From: Lasiosphaeria ovina
Taxonomy: Eukaryota > Ascomycota > Sordariomycetes > Sordariales > Lasiosphaeriaceae
Assembly (NCBI GenBank): GCA_033439765.1
Contig: JAULSN010000002.1
Coordinates: 1,798,001-1,862,000 of the forward strand
Reading direction: 5' to 3'
DNA length: 64,000 nucleotides
The notes beneath the pieces were generated by a model that saw nothing but the letters and a program-made list of their open reading frames with translations, was not told the DNA's origin and ran no database searches. Positions 1 through 11,692 of the stretch are shown here, one piece after another; the first letter of the stretch is position 1; each line of letters starts with the position of its first letter. A program made the position numbers and the translations under genes.

Positions 1-202
1 CACGCCCAACGACGTGTGGTCGTGGGACGGCCTGCGTTCCCTCTGCATCGGCGTCGCCATCGCCCAGATGGTCATCGCCGCGCTCGTCGCCAGCGTCTGG
101 TGGCTGTGGGGCGAAGACATTCGCCGCTGGGACGGGCGCATCATGCGTCTCGTCGATCTCGAGATGCTCAAGCGCACCGGCAGCTTCTTTGACACGGACT
201 GA
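1..202 (+). CDS. C-terminal fragment of an integral membrane protein (5' end outside window)
   Basis: The reading frame is open from base 2 and ends at a TGA at 200-202, so only about the last 66 residues are present. The fragment holds one clear hydrophobic helix (about 20 residues running from SLCIGVAIAQ to WWLWG), followed by a charged tail ending GSFFDTD. A final transmembrane helix plus a short charged tail is what one sees at the end of many fungal transporters, but I do not recognise a family signature and assign none. The first ATG-like codon in the fragment is a GTG, which shows that the true start lies upstream. Real coding sequence is likely because the frame stays open to the window edge and codon use is GC-ending. 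Confidence 0.55.
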   Translation, partial: TPNDVWSWDGLRSLCIGVAIAQMVIAALVASVWWLWGEDIRRWDGRIMRLVDLEMLKRTGSFFDTD

Positions 203-922
203 AAAGAGAGAAAACCCTGAAAAAGACATATGAAAGACGAAAGCAGCAAAACAACTCTTGTTTTTCTAGCTTCCACCGTGCTGCAAAGCCACGTAAACGA
301 CTTTGTTTACACTAGCCCCTCACTCTCTTTTTTTCCTGCTTTGCCTTGGGATGCTGGTGTTTTGGGGTGGGGTGAGATATATCATGACTGACACGGATGG
401 AATCTGATGATCTGAGAAATGAAGTAAAGAGACGAAGACCTGAATGAGAGGATCTTTTCTTTCCAACCTACCTTTTCTACTTAATGAAAGGCTGGAAATG
501 TGCCGGAGACGCTCCATCTTTGGTCTCTCCTTTTGGAGTCGTCGGGGAATCGAGGCTAAGAGATGGGACGGGACACCGACCGGAATGGGATTGGAGCTTG
601 GGACTTTGGGAGCGGGTGATATATAACTTTTTGACCCTTTGAGATACCACGGACGGGATGACAATCCTTATTTCTTTCTTCTTATTCAACAGAATCACAC
701 TTTTTTTTTCGCTTCTTTCGCTCGTTCAACTGGTGCGCCGCGCAGGTTTCCAGAACACGTTTGCTGCTGTTTGCGTTTTGTGGAGAGGAGGTGCTGGATT
801 TGATTCGATTTCGATTCGATTCGACCAAGGAAAGGAAGAAGATGAAGTGAAATGGTGGTGGAAGAAATGGACGAGACTTTGTGGTTTACACTAGAAATCA
901 AGCCTACAATGGATAGACACAT

Positions 923-955
<33 letters not shown>

Positions 956-1671
956 AATCTTCTAGAACAAAATAACCGACTTCCTCCTCCCCGGAAGACA
1001 ATCCATCCATGATCGATTAATCGATCGCACTTCAGCCGGTGCTGTCTCCCGCGCAGCGTCCTGTCGCAGAAGCTCGGCGGATAAAAGAAAACGACGATTT
1101 CGACACAAAAGTGGCCCCCGACTGGACTGGCTAAAAAGGCCGGCAGCTCGGAGGGCCTTCTAGAAGCTCTAGAAGCCCTGCGAGCTGGGCAGATCTCCTT
1201 GGTCGAAGACCCGGCCGCCGTGCCGATCAAACGTGGAGAGCGGCAGATCCGGGGACTGACCAGGGGGTGGTGGGAGATGAGAGTGGGAAGATAGGATGGG
1301 GGGATGTTGAGAAGGGATGATTGTTGGGGTTTGTTCCGATGAAAGGGGTGCAGGATTGAGGATTGATCGAATACCAGATGTGATGTGATGTGATGTGATG
1401 CCTTTCATTTCTATGAGGATGGGGAAATGGGAATCATCTTGCCTGGAGACTTTATGCGATATGAATTCAATACCGCATTTACATTCAAGTTTTGGCAAGG
1501 CCCACAGAGGTATTTACATATCTCGAGCCAACACAGCTCCATATCAGCAGAACCCAGTATTATATAAGAAGATGTGCCCCAATATGCATTATCAACCTGG
1601 CAAGAAAGGCTCCGAGCAAACGAAATAACGCCCCAACCACACCTAACAAATAGGCACGATAGCCGACGGTG
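203..1671. other. Convergent intergenic region with simple repeats
   Basis: This space lies between two gene 3' ends and should hold both 3' untranslated regions. It contains a T-run near 702-711, the CA/TA microsatellite at 917-956, a short TCTAGAAG duplication near 1158-1176 and a GATGT pentamer repeat at about 1377-1400. The short ORFs on both strands are low-complexity and I do not support any of them as genes. Confidence 0.6.
917..956. repeat. (CA)n(TA)n compound microsatellite
   Basis: Alternating CA dinucleotides pass directly into alternating TA dinucleotides over about 40 bp. It lies in the 3' intergenic space and has no coding role that I can see. Confidence 0.9.
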
Positions 1672-4600
1672 CTAACCGCTCTTGACAAACGCCGACCGGA
1701 CCTTCAACGACAAGTGGCTCATAGCCGACTTGATATCGAACTGATCTAGGCAGTTCAGAACGTCGTTAAAATAGGCCTCTAGTTCGGGATTATCTGCCTT
1801 GGCCGTTTCTTCTTGGATGGCGACTCTCAGCCGGCGCACCTCACGAAGACTTTTTGACACTTGCATTCCCCCGGCCACCCACTGCTGCCTGACGCCCTTG
1901 CTGAACAGAAACCGGACAGTCTTGAGTCTCCTCTCGGGCGGTATGCGTAGTGATTCGGGGTACGTCCAGCTTTCTGGGTTCAAGCGGCGGTAGCCGAAGA
2001 TGGCGCATTCGAGGATAGGCACCGAAAATTCGTGTTTGTGGCTCTTGTATACTAGCAGCCGCGGGTTGGCAAGCGCCTTGGCCCGGATGTACGGAAGCAC
2101 TGAGAACTGCACCGCAAGCCCGAAGAAGGTGAGGGTTGGGTTTTGCCGGTAAGTCCCGCTCCACGTATCCCACCCCAACCAGTTGAGCCAGTGCTTGTTT
2201 GAAAAGGCGACATCCCACTGCTGCGCCGAGTCGTCGAAGGCGTCTAGCGTCTTCACAAGGGCGGCCGTGTCGGTAGCGTCGTCGTCTCTAACGTTGCTAG
2301 CATACCACATGGTATCTTCCATCGTCTTCCACAGTTCGCCAAGGCTGCTCGGCCCTAGCCACGAGTTAGTGCCTTGGCGGAACATCATCTTTGCCGCCGT
2401 TACCTTGAGCAGGATAAGCGCCGGGTCAAACTCGGGCCCAAGCAGAGCACGCATGCCCTGTATGACCTCGGGCTGGACGGACCAGTCGTGCGCCGTGCGG
2501 TGCGTGAAGTCGATGCGGCTGCCGACGTAGGTCTCGCTCGTCAGGTCCAGGATGCCCCTCGTCTGCGAGGCCAGCCTGCGCCGGACCGCGCTGCCCACCC
2601 ACTCGTCGCCCGGTGTGTTGGCCATGGCGACAGGCTGGGTGCCCGCCCTGATCTCGCTGGCACGCCACATTTCCACAATACTCAGGGGCTTACGGGCCGC
2701 CAGGACCAGCTGAATCATGGCCGCCCCGTCCCGCCGGGTACGCGGCAAGATGCGTGCCCATATGGCGTCGTAGAGGACCCGGATGTCTTCGGGCAGCGCG
2801 TCCAGCATTGCCTCGAGCTCGGCTATGCTGCTGCCCTCGGTGGCCGACTCAACAAGAGCGCCGACAACAAGGGTGACCCAGATGAAGATGCCGCTAGCCT
2901 TGCGTACGACGCCCTCCTCGAGCTGCCGCGCCCGGTCTGGGTAGATATGCCTGATTTCGGTGACCGCCCGGCACCCGTCGAACTTTTTGCCCACGTACGC
3001 GGTGATATCTTCCATTGTTAGCAGGTGCATGTGCAAAGCTGGCGCGGTGTCGCGGTACGCGTCATCAAACTCGGTCCACGGCCGGCTAGCCACACACAAC
3101 TTTATGCCGTCGCCCCCTTTGCGTGCTATTGCGTCAACCATCTCCAAGACCTTGACTGGCGCGACATCAAACTCGTCCAGCCCGTCTATGAAGAGGGCCA
3201 ACCGGATCGACTTGCCGGCCTCTGAAAGCAGCGCAGAGAATGACTCCTCTATCTCCATCGTGGCCCACTGCGGGCACTTGGACGCTCTCCGCATGAGCTG
3301 GAAGAGAGCCCAGCGCCTCGGGGCCAGCTTTGGGATCAGTTGCGGGTGGCGGGTCAAGACTTGGAAGAGGATGGTACGTTTGAGGCCCTCGAAAGACTTC
3401 TGCAGCGAGAAGCCCGGGTTCCAGGCATAGTAAGCCGCAACGACCAACGGCAGATCTCCCCACTTGCCCAGGTGCTGGACCACGGCACTGTGGCCCTGGA
3501 TGAACTTCATCATGGTCGACTTGCCCGACCCGGGTTTGCCGGTTACCCAGTATATGGGCGCGCCAGACCGCTGCTCCAGCCAGGCCGGGAAGCTGCTCCA
3601 CAGCGGCTTCCCGTCGACCACGCGAGCCTCGCGGTTGAAGACCCACGAGTAAGTGCTCGCAAACGTCTCGGCCACTGCCTCCTCGCGAGCCCGGAAGGCC
3701 GGAAACGGGAGGTCCATGGTTACCACTGCCGAGACGATCTTCGAGCCGCCCAAGACATTAAACGCCGACAGAGAAGTCGTGGCGTCGTCACTGTTGTCGG
3801 CGAATGCGGAACTAAAACTATCATCATCGGGCTTCCATTCCTCGTCCCACAGCACACTCAGGATGTCCTCGTAGACGCGCGTCGCGGGCACGCTATTGCC
3901 ATTGAGTGTCTGCACCACTTCGTTTGCAATTGTCGAAAGGCTGACGGACTGTCCTGCACGGACGAGAGATTTCAAGACGCGCATTATTCTCTCTGACGAG
4001 CTGTGACTATCTCGTGCCACAAGTGTTTCGACTTGGGAAACACGGCTCAGATTGATAGCGAGGTCTTCGGCGGTTGATTCTGTGGCCTGGGCTGAGGCAC
4101 TGCTGCTATCGCCGCTGATGCCTGTGGTCGGCGCTGACAGAGTTTGGTCGTCAATCTTCTTCAACAGGTCAATGACGGCCTGCATCTGGCCATCGAACTC
4201 GTGCTCAAAGCGGTTTGTTCTCCTCGAGTTTTCCCTGCGAGTTGTTATGAATCAAGCAAGTCAGGATGGTGGTATAATCAACAATCCGGAGAAAATCAAA
4301 TAACTAGGATACGAAAGACGAAAGCTAAGGTAGACATCTCCACATACCAGAGACAGGACAATAGTGCATTTCCCATGGTCGATCTCAAAGACTCCAAACG
4401 CCTCTTGATTCTGCCAATTTCGTCAGCGTTCCAGATGCCCCCCAGCAGGGCGGTGGTTTTGGCATAGAGGTCGCTCTTGGAGCCACCCGGCCGGACGGGC
4501 ATGGCCGGGCGCTTGTCTCGGATCTGGACGAGGGCTGCCTGGAGCTCCTTCGCAACGCTGTCGCAGTTGTCGCGGAGCCTGATAAAGGTATCCTGGGCTG

Positions 4601-4814
4601 CGTCGTCGGGCCGCGACGGGCCGGCGGCAGCGAAGTCATCGGCAGCCTCGTGGACGGCCATGGTCAGGAGCGAGAGCTCGTCTGCGAGGCGAGAGAGCTC
4701 GGCGCTCTCATCCTGGCTCTTGTACCTGCTCCAGCTTCTGCTCACGATTTTGGCGCCAAGGTCGATGAACTGAATCACGCCAGCCGCGATGGCAAGAGCA
4801 CTTAGTGGGTCCAT
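1672..4814 (-). CDS. NACHT-domain STAND protein (fungal NLR-like)
   Basis: Two exons, complement(join(1672..4234,4348..4814)), give 1009 residues. The intron has donor GTATGT and acceptor CGCAG, and the join makes a TGG codon, so both sides read in one frame. Residues 1-155 (starting MDPLSALAIAAGVIQF) resemble the alpha-helical N-terminal domain common on fungal STAND proteins (Helo-like N). The NACHT domain follows: Walker A GKPGSGKS at 388-395, Walker B LALFIDGLDEF at about 501-511, and the SRPW sensor-type motif near 539-542. After it come winged-helix-like segments and an FTHRTAHDW motif of the kind found C-terminal to NACHT in this fungal group. The last 250 residues show no WD40, ankyrin or TPR repeats. 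Such proteins are known or suspected signalling switches in non-self recognition and cell death; that role here is inference. The start codon sits in a good context (GGCCATGG). Confidence 0.88.
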
Positions 4815-6193
4815 GGCCGGACCATGTCAAGCTGCCCGGCGACTGGAGAACTGAGACGCTATCCTCTCGCTCTTGATTCTTGCGGACAGGATGTGGACCT
4901 GGCAGGCTGTTTGCCTCAGAGCCTCGTCTCACCAAGCAAGCCGGTGCCGGTTCCGGTGCCGGTTGAAGGAAATCGCAGACAGAGCTAATTGATTCTGAAA
5001 AGAAGCCAAATTGATCAGTTACCGGGCAGAACTAAATTCATTTTTGAGATGAATGTTGTTGAACCAATCTATCAATATCGCCAGCCATGTCGTTTCGTCT
5101 CGAGAATTTGGTTCTGGTTCTAGAGAGGAAAGCGGGATTTCAGGCCCGGCTGAACATGTCGAGTCGATGCGGCTGGACTTGGCGCTTGCTTGGCAGGCTG
5201 CAAGTCAAATTTCATCACACACACACAAGTCATGTGACTGGAATCGAGGCCGCTCCGGCTCATCGTTCCTGCCGATTTTGAATAAGTCCCCGTGTAATTA
5301 AAGTACTGCTGCCCTTTCTTTGCTCTATTCCAGCCATTTAAGCTTCAAGGCTCTGTTCGAATTAATGACTTAGTTCATTATTTGAGATAGTGATATTCGA
5401 GTCATTTGACTCTCCATCAGAACTCGCTTAAATGCTTTCGCATAATCTTGTAACCTGTCGCCTTGAAATCTTTTTTTTTAAAAAGAATTACCTTGAAAAC
5501 ATCGTGAAAGGTGCATGAGGTGGCTGTATCTTTTATTTAGGCGGTTCGCTCACAGCACTCAGCCAGGTTAATTTAGGCGTACTCTTCTCATAGATAACTG
5601 GCGGCGAGTAATTAACGTTACCGGCTTTGAATATCATTAAGCTTGTGTCGTTAACTGCTGAAGGCTAATTAGTTGCCTTGATTCGTAAGGCGGCTGAAGA
5701 GGTAATATATTCTTCGAGTTTAGGGTCTTATCGTATCTCTGAAAAAGATATATTTGTAATCATGCCTCTGCATGTATGCGGAGAAAGTGTGGTGGTGAAG
5801 CGATCAGAGTGGGAAACATCGCTGCCTGCCAATTTTCGTGCCCATTCCTTCCTTTATTGATCCTGCACCACCCGCGATTTTGTATGCATCAAACAATAAC
5901 CCCAAGAAACCCGGCTCTCGTTCCATAAAATAATACAGTCCCACCCGTGACATGCATGCCGCCAATAATGGATTCCCAAAGTACCAACCAAAACAGCTGC
6001 TGACATCAATCTAACCACGAAATATATTCTTGAAGCCCATTCCACTGGCGACGTGGTCCATGACACCCTTCTAGGCTGGGCTCTCTCATCCAAGTGGCAA
6101 CCTGTTGACTCTCATTCTTGGAGACAGAACTCGATCTTGTTTGAACTACCCCCATATCTGATTGAATAGACACCTAACTCACTTCGTCTAGCT
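4815..6193. other. Intergenic region, AT-rich in its second half
   Basis: It contains the promoter of the NACHT gene and the 3' flank of the phosphatase-like gene. Near 4941-4966 there is a small CCGGT-type repeat. From about 5290 to 5860 the sequence becomes AT-rich and rich in TA steps, with no open frame of note, possibly the remains of mutated repeat DNA. A 79-codon minus-strand ORF at 5854-6093 has no recognisable feature. Confidence 0.5.
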
Positions 6194-8347
6194 CTAGCTC
6201 CGCTCAGTGATTGTCCAACGACGTTTTGTAGACGCAAAGTCACGTCGCTCGACTTCATCTACCAGCGATGGCCCAGCACCCCAGAGCCCACCATGACCTC
6301 CGCCGAGCTCTGGGAATCTCTGCGGGGAGTCTGATAAGGCGCTGGGGGACCCAAGATCCTCAGCAGCGTCGTTATTTGTAACGGCACGCGGCCCAAACTC
6401 CAAGTCCCGAGGCACCGATGGCGGTGTGCCGGCAGTGCTACGGTTTGTGACGGGCATTGACGAAGCTGCCGTAGATGCATGTGCGTCTTGTTCATGGCTA
6501 AAGTTCAACAGTATGTCATCGTCGTCCTCGTCTTCATCGTCGGGAGTGTCCGCCGATACAGGAGACCAGAGCCCCACCGGAGGCTTCCGCGAGGAAAAGC
6601 TTGGGGGCTTGATTTTAAAAGATGTCACGCCACTTCCAACCGTGATGCCGCTGCCGTTGCCGTTCCCACTGCTCACGCCAAATGCAGGCCTCGAGGAAGT
6701 GTTAGACCCCCTTCGAAGGCTCGATAGCGCGGCATTGGCCGACGAAGACCTGCTGACAGAGTTTTCGTTTAACGGAAAGTTGCTCAGGGAGGACGAGAAC
6801 GAGTTTGAGTAGCGTCCTCGGGTTCCGCTGAGGATGCTTACCACCGATGGAGACCTTGAAGAATGGGGCGTGGACGAGGGCGACCGGATGTGGTCGGTAT
6901 TAGCAAACATTTTCAGGTCGTAATACTGATGGATCAACACAGTCTCCTTCACGCCCTCTACCGAGCTGGTCACGGGACGCTCAGCGCCGCGCGCCGCTTT
7001 CCCGTCCTCAAACGGTCCAAACCCCGGCTTCCGGTCCGCCATTGTTAGCGACGCCATTGCCACATCCATCAGGACAGGCTGGTGAGTAATCGCGCCAATC
7101 AATGCGTTGCAGCCGGCGCCATGGGACACCAGAACGACAACTGCCTCTGTTTCCACCTCATCTGCATCGTCTATGGCGCATTCGTCCGAGTCTTTCCTGC
7201 GACGCATGGCAGTCTTGGTCACCATATCCGTCGGATTGTCCACCGTCGAGTACCAATCGACGAGGTGTTGAACGCCTGCACGGAATCTTCTGTGCATAGA
7301 AGTCCACTCCTCTGGAAACGTGCCGCCATCTCCCCAATTCAGTGGACTCCTCATCGAGTCCCACTGGTAATCGATGTCGACGCAGAAGTCGCGGGCATGG
7401 GCAACGTATCCTGGAGGGATGGTATGGTTGCTACTCACAGCGTAGTGCGGGACCGGAGACATGTAGCCGGACGCACCGGTGGGCAGCGATGACGAAATCC
7501 GTTGGCCGCCCTGGCTGCTGAGGCTTGCACTCCGCGAAAGAGACCCGCTCAGGCTAGTCGCGCTTTCGGGAGAGTCGGTGGAGCCGCTGGTTGGCAACGA
7601 GCCCGGGCTCCAAAGATGGCCCTGCGAGTTGGAGTGGAAATGGGCGCTAAAGTTGGGATTGCTGGTGTAGTCCTCGCGTCTAAGTAGGTCCGCCTTTGCA
7701 CTAGCTAGCATCATCACGGACTCGGGGGGTGGGGTGATGAGCTCGAAGTAGCCGGGCGAAAGCCACTCGCCCAGAAATGCGTCGAGCCGTAAGACGGATC
7801 TCCGAATGGGCACAGCCCCAGTTGGCCTTCCTATGTCCCGAACATCCGTGACAACTGTTGGTCTCGTAAGGGGCGGGTTTTGAGTAGCCGGGGGCGAAGG
7901 GGGTCTGGAGTCGGACGCCGGTCCGAAGGGCGTTGAGTCCTGTGCTAGTCCGGCACTGATGGCGATCGAAGTTTGTATGCACCGCAAAAAGGGCGAACTG
8001 TGCAGGACGACCTTGTATCTCTTGCGTTTCCGCCTGAGCGAGGGGTCTGGTGCCTGTTTGGCCGCAGCCTCGTCCTCGAGCACCCTCTCCCGTATTATTG
8101 CGCCTATCCTGACGCCCAGGCTCTTCGCCGCCTGCCAGCCGCTATATGTCAGTGGGGGATCGTATGGAGTGGGCGACGTGAGGTGCCATTGCTTGTCGGC
8201 AGCATCGAGTCGGTAACCGTGCCTGTGGAATTTTGGATGTTAGCCGTGACAGTCCATCGGTTTTGGGGATTGCCCTGGTTAGCGGGGAAGGGCAGGGGTA
8301 GGGGATGCTCGCCTCACAACGAAGAGAAAGGCCGGTGGACACCCCAT
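6194..8347 (-). CDS. Histidine phosphatase superfamily (phosphoglycerate mutase-like) protein
   Basis: Two exons, complement(join(6194..8222,8313..8347)), give 687 residues. The first exon codes for only 11 full codons (MGCPPAFLFVV). Joining it to exon 2 creates R12-H13-G14 followed by YRLD, the phosphohistidine RHG motif. The 90-nt intron is GC-AG (donor AG|GCGAGC, acceptor CACAG); the nearby GTGAGG donor would put a stop in exon 2. The second conserved His lies in VVLVSHGAG, followed by CNALIGA. Between and after these are long Ser/Pro/Gly-rich, probably disordered stretches and an acidic run (DDEDEDDDD), so the protein is far longer than a metabolic mutase (about 230-250 residues). The fold implies phosphatase chemistry, but the substrate is unknown. 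A shorter model starting at 8083 would lose the catalytic His. Confidence 0.82.
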
Positions 8348-9919
8348 TTCGGTCCTCTGCTGCTGCCAGGTCTAGCATGCAGTCTAGCAGCCAAGTGCCC
8401 GCAGAGGGCCTGCAAAAGATTGTGAGTTTTGACCTGGGGCGCTTCGATGTAGAGCAAAGAGCCCGTGGTCTGTTGGAACTCGGATCCTCTGGTCACGCCA
8501 GACTCCTCCAAGGATCCAGCAGCAATGCGCGACAATGCGGGGCTGCTCTGATGCGGATGGGCCGATGAATCGTGGGGTAAGCGGGGGTCGGATTTGGGTA
8601 AGGCTAGGTAGGTCGAGGGCTTCAGTTGATCTCTTGTTCGTAGGTAGCGGGAAAAGGACCCAGGCCGTGGAAATGCCTGATGTCGGGGATCAGAAGAGGC
8701 CGTGAGCCCTTATAAGAAAGTCTGCGGCCAATGCTGTCCGATCGACCCAATGCGATCAGCGTGCGAAGGTTTAGCGCGAGAGTGGGTTTCGACTAGAAGT
8801 AGTCTGAGGGGTCTGGAAGGCGAAGGCGAGGGCGACCGGGACCACAAGAATGGAAGGTATCGGGCTCCGTCGAGCGCGTGGTTTTAAGCTCAGGTTGTCC
8901 GCCTCGCTCTCAACGTTCTCGGGGACTTTTTTTCATTCTCGTCCCTCGTGGCCAGTGGGCAGGCAGGCGCGGGGCACCAACGAGCCTTGCGATCCGCGCC
9001 GGTAGCCACGCCGGGATTACGTAGGACTGAGCTGAGCAGAGCAAGAGAGGCGCGGCTTCAAAAGTTGGTTGAAGCCTGAGTCTGAGCAGGTAAGGCGAGG
9101 TTTCGGAAGATCCGGGGCAAGTGAAAGGATTCCGTCTCTCCAATATGTAGACAACCTAAACTTCACTCCCAGTGTCTTCGCGGTTCTTTGCTACTTCCCC
9201 GGGGTTGGTGGGAAGTCGGGTGGCACCAGAGCTTTTATTTACAGAATCTCGTCCAGAGCTTGAAAACCGCGCGGGGCCAGTGAGTAGCTCTAAAAGCTTA
9301 TGCAACTCCCGTCCCCGCCTGCGTCCCCCGCTGCGTAAAAATGAGAATGAGCACGCAGGCGCAGGCCGCACCCCAGAGCTCTGAGGTGCTCAACCTTAGC
9401 CGACCACCCATGGAAGGTCGACCTATCGAATGCGGACTGTCGTCACCTGCACAACATGCAATCCAGGCCCTCAGCTCCACTGTTCCACTGTGGGGAGGTC
9501 CTGTGACCTCTTGTGTGCAGCAGGCGGCACAAAGCCGTCGCCGCGTCCAGCCGCTAAAATCGCATTCTTCGGGCGCTCGAGACCTCGGCCCCCAGTTACC
9601 CTGTTGCCTGGGTTGTGGTGGGAACGGGGAGAGGCCGTAGCCTAGATCCCCGCCCCGCAGCGACTCGGCCCCCGGTTCAGATCAGGTTATGTAAGGAAGG
9701 GGGTCCAGGTTTGAAATCACGTCCCGTCTGGTCTTGGCAATCCTCATGCCGCGCTATCTGTTGGCGCATTCGCAGGACCACATTCTGATGACAACCCTCC
9801 ACTCCACTGTAAATTGCACGTCGCCGTTGCTACTTGCTGCTTGCTGCCAAACCTTGAACCCGCCTTGCGAAAGCAAGAAGCCGTTGCCTGCACATACATA
9901 AGGTGATGCACCGCCCAAG
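8348..9919. promoter_or_regulatory. Divergent promoter region between the phosphatase-like gene and GPI8
   Basis: The two genes start at either edge of this 1.57-kb space and point away from each other. It is GC-rich and has no supported ORF. A TTATAAG sequence near 8709-8715 (reading TATAA-like on both strands) could serve the minus-strand gene. A short upstream ORF at 9906-9923 overlaps the GPI8 start. Confidence 0.5.
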
Positions 9920-9923
9920 ATGA
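9906..9923 (+). promoter_or_regulatory. Five-codon upstream ORF overlapping the GPI8 start codon
   Basis: ATG CAC CGC CCA AGA TGA ends with its stop overlapping the main ATG as ATGA. If the leader is transcribed, scanning ribosomes meet this start 14 nt before the GPI8 start. Translation from it is inference. Confidence 0.45.
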
Positions 9924-11168
9924 AACTCGCCAACATCCTTCGTCTGCCAGCGCTGCTGGCGGCAACGCTTCTGGCGCCGGTAGTCCTGGTCGGCGCCGAG
10001 CACACCAGCAACTGGGCTGTGCTTGTCTGCACATCGCGCTTCTGGTTCAACTATCGGCACCTGGCCAACGTGCTTTCCATCTACCGTACCGTGAAGCGAC
10101 TCGGCATCCCCGACTCTCAGATTATCCTCATGCTCCCCGACGACATGGCGTGCAACCCACGCAACGCCTTCCCTGGCACCGTCTACTCCAACGCCGACCG
10201 CGCTGTCGATCTCTACGGCGACAACATCGAAGTCGACTACCGCGGATACGAAGTGACGGTCGAGAACTTCATCCGCCTCCTTACGGACCGCGTGGGCGAC
10301 GAGATGCCGCGGAGCAAGAGGCTGTTGACGGACGACCGGAGCAACATCCTCGTGTACATGACGGGCCATGGAGGAAACGAATTCCTCAAGTTCCAGGACG
10401 CCGAGGAAATCGGGGCATTTGATCTGGCCGATGCGTTCGAGCAGATGTGGGAGAAGAAGAGGTCGGTCTCTCAAGAGCGCGCACCGCTGACCAGGAGTAG
10501 CAAAGCTAACCTCTGATCCCAGGTACCACGAGATACTCTTCATGATCGACACATGTCAGGCAAATACCATGTACAGCAAACTGTACTCGCCAAACATTAT
10601 CGCCACTGGCTCTTCGGAGCTCGACCAATCCTCGTACTCGCACCACGCCGACAACGATGTGGGCGTGGCAGTCATTGACCGATATACATACTATAACCTG
10701 GAAATGCTAGAGACGGAAGTCCGGGACACTAGCAGCAAGAAGACGGTGGGCGATCTATTTGACAGCTACACATACGAGAAGATACACTCCCACGCTGGGG
10801 TGCGGTATGATCTGTTTCCAGGCGGTGAGCAAGCCGCGCGGAGCCGGCTCGTGACAGATTTCTTCGGCAACGTGCAAAACGTCGAGATTGACGGATCAAA
10901 GAACGCGGCTCTCGAGGAGGATATGCTCTCTCTGAGCAGGGCCATTGCTGCACTCCGGCAACGGGCTGAGGAAGAGGAGGCGGCACAGAAGAACACGACA
11001 AATACCGCCAAGAGTCTACCTGTCGCGAAGAGGAGGGTGCAGTTTGCAAAGCCCCTCACAGATGACAACTGGTGGACGAAAAAGATATACGGGGCTTCCG
11101 CCCTCGCCGGCTGTGCACTATTATGGGGGCTAGGCTCGTATATGGAGACGGCTCGGTCACACGCATAG
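9920..11168 (+). CDS. gpi8: GPI-anchor transamidase catalytic subunit GPI8/PIG-K
   Basis: Two exons, join(9920..10461,10523..11168), give 395 residues. The 61-nt intron (GTCGGT...CCCAG) falls inside an AGG codon and joins EKKR to YHEILF. This is the C13-family cysteine protease subunit of the ER transamidase, which cuts the C-terminal GPI signal of a proprotein and transfers it to the GPI lipid. The catalytic dyad is visible: His150 in [10 protein letters not shown] and Cys192 in [11 protein letters not shown], matching the spacing of the yeast and human enzymes. There is an N-terminal signal sequence (about 1-26) and a C-terminal hydrophobic helix ([14 protein letters not shown]), so the catalytic domain faces the ER lumen. 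Length is normal for the family. A short ORF overlaps the start codon. Confidence 0.96.
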
Positions 11169-11692
11169 ACAGTTCTGATGTGTGGCAGAATTCCATAGCA
11201 ACTCAAACATATTCGGGGACCAGTGGATCAGGGCTTTGAAGGAAATCCATATTCTTTCCAAAATGCTAATAAAATTGTATAAAATATGTTTTCAGATAGG
11301 GGTGGATGAGGCGTCTGGCATCCGCGAAACTGCATTCGGCCAGGAAGGTTTCGGTAAGAACGTGTGGCAATATGCCGGCAAGACCAGGCGCGATGTATAA
11401 GACCCCTAACATACTCTCAACCATTACTCTCTTTCCCCTTTTCGAGAATTTCTGAGTCCTCGTTGTGAAAGTCGTGGGTTCCATCCTTTGGTTTGCTATG
11501 TAAGGGTTAGGGTTGGTGCCGCGCCCGATTTCTACCTCATGTTCCCTGAGCCAAACTTCCAAGTTCTCCATTACCAACTTGCCCAGGTCCCAAGCCAGCC
11601 AAAACAAAAACAAAAAAAACCCTCCCTGGGCAAACGGGCTAATCCATCAATTCCAAGCAGGGCAAAAGTGCAAGTTTGGAATTTGGGTCAAG
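11169..11692. other. Intergenic region upstream of the TFIIIC subunit gene
   Basis: It holds the GPI8 3' flank and the promoter of the next gene on the same strand. A telomere-like 13-mer lies at 11502-11514 and an A-rich stretch at about 11598-11620. No ORF is supported. Confidence 0.5.
11502..11514 (+). promoter_or_regulatory. Telobox-like motif AAGGGTTAGGGTT
   Basis: Two TTAGGG-type units lie 179 bp upstream of the predicted start of the TFIIIC subunit gene. The identical 13-mer, in the same orientation relative to its gene, occurs upstream of the DUF218 gene at 41705-41717. Confidence 0.5.

Noticed and set aside
2374..3996. Plus-strand ORFs of 156-218 codons
   Set aside because: They are antisense to the NACHT gene, whose Walker motifs establish the true frame.
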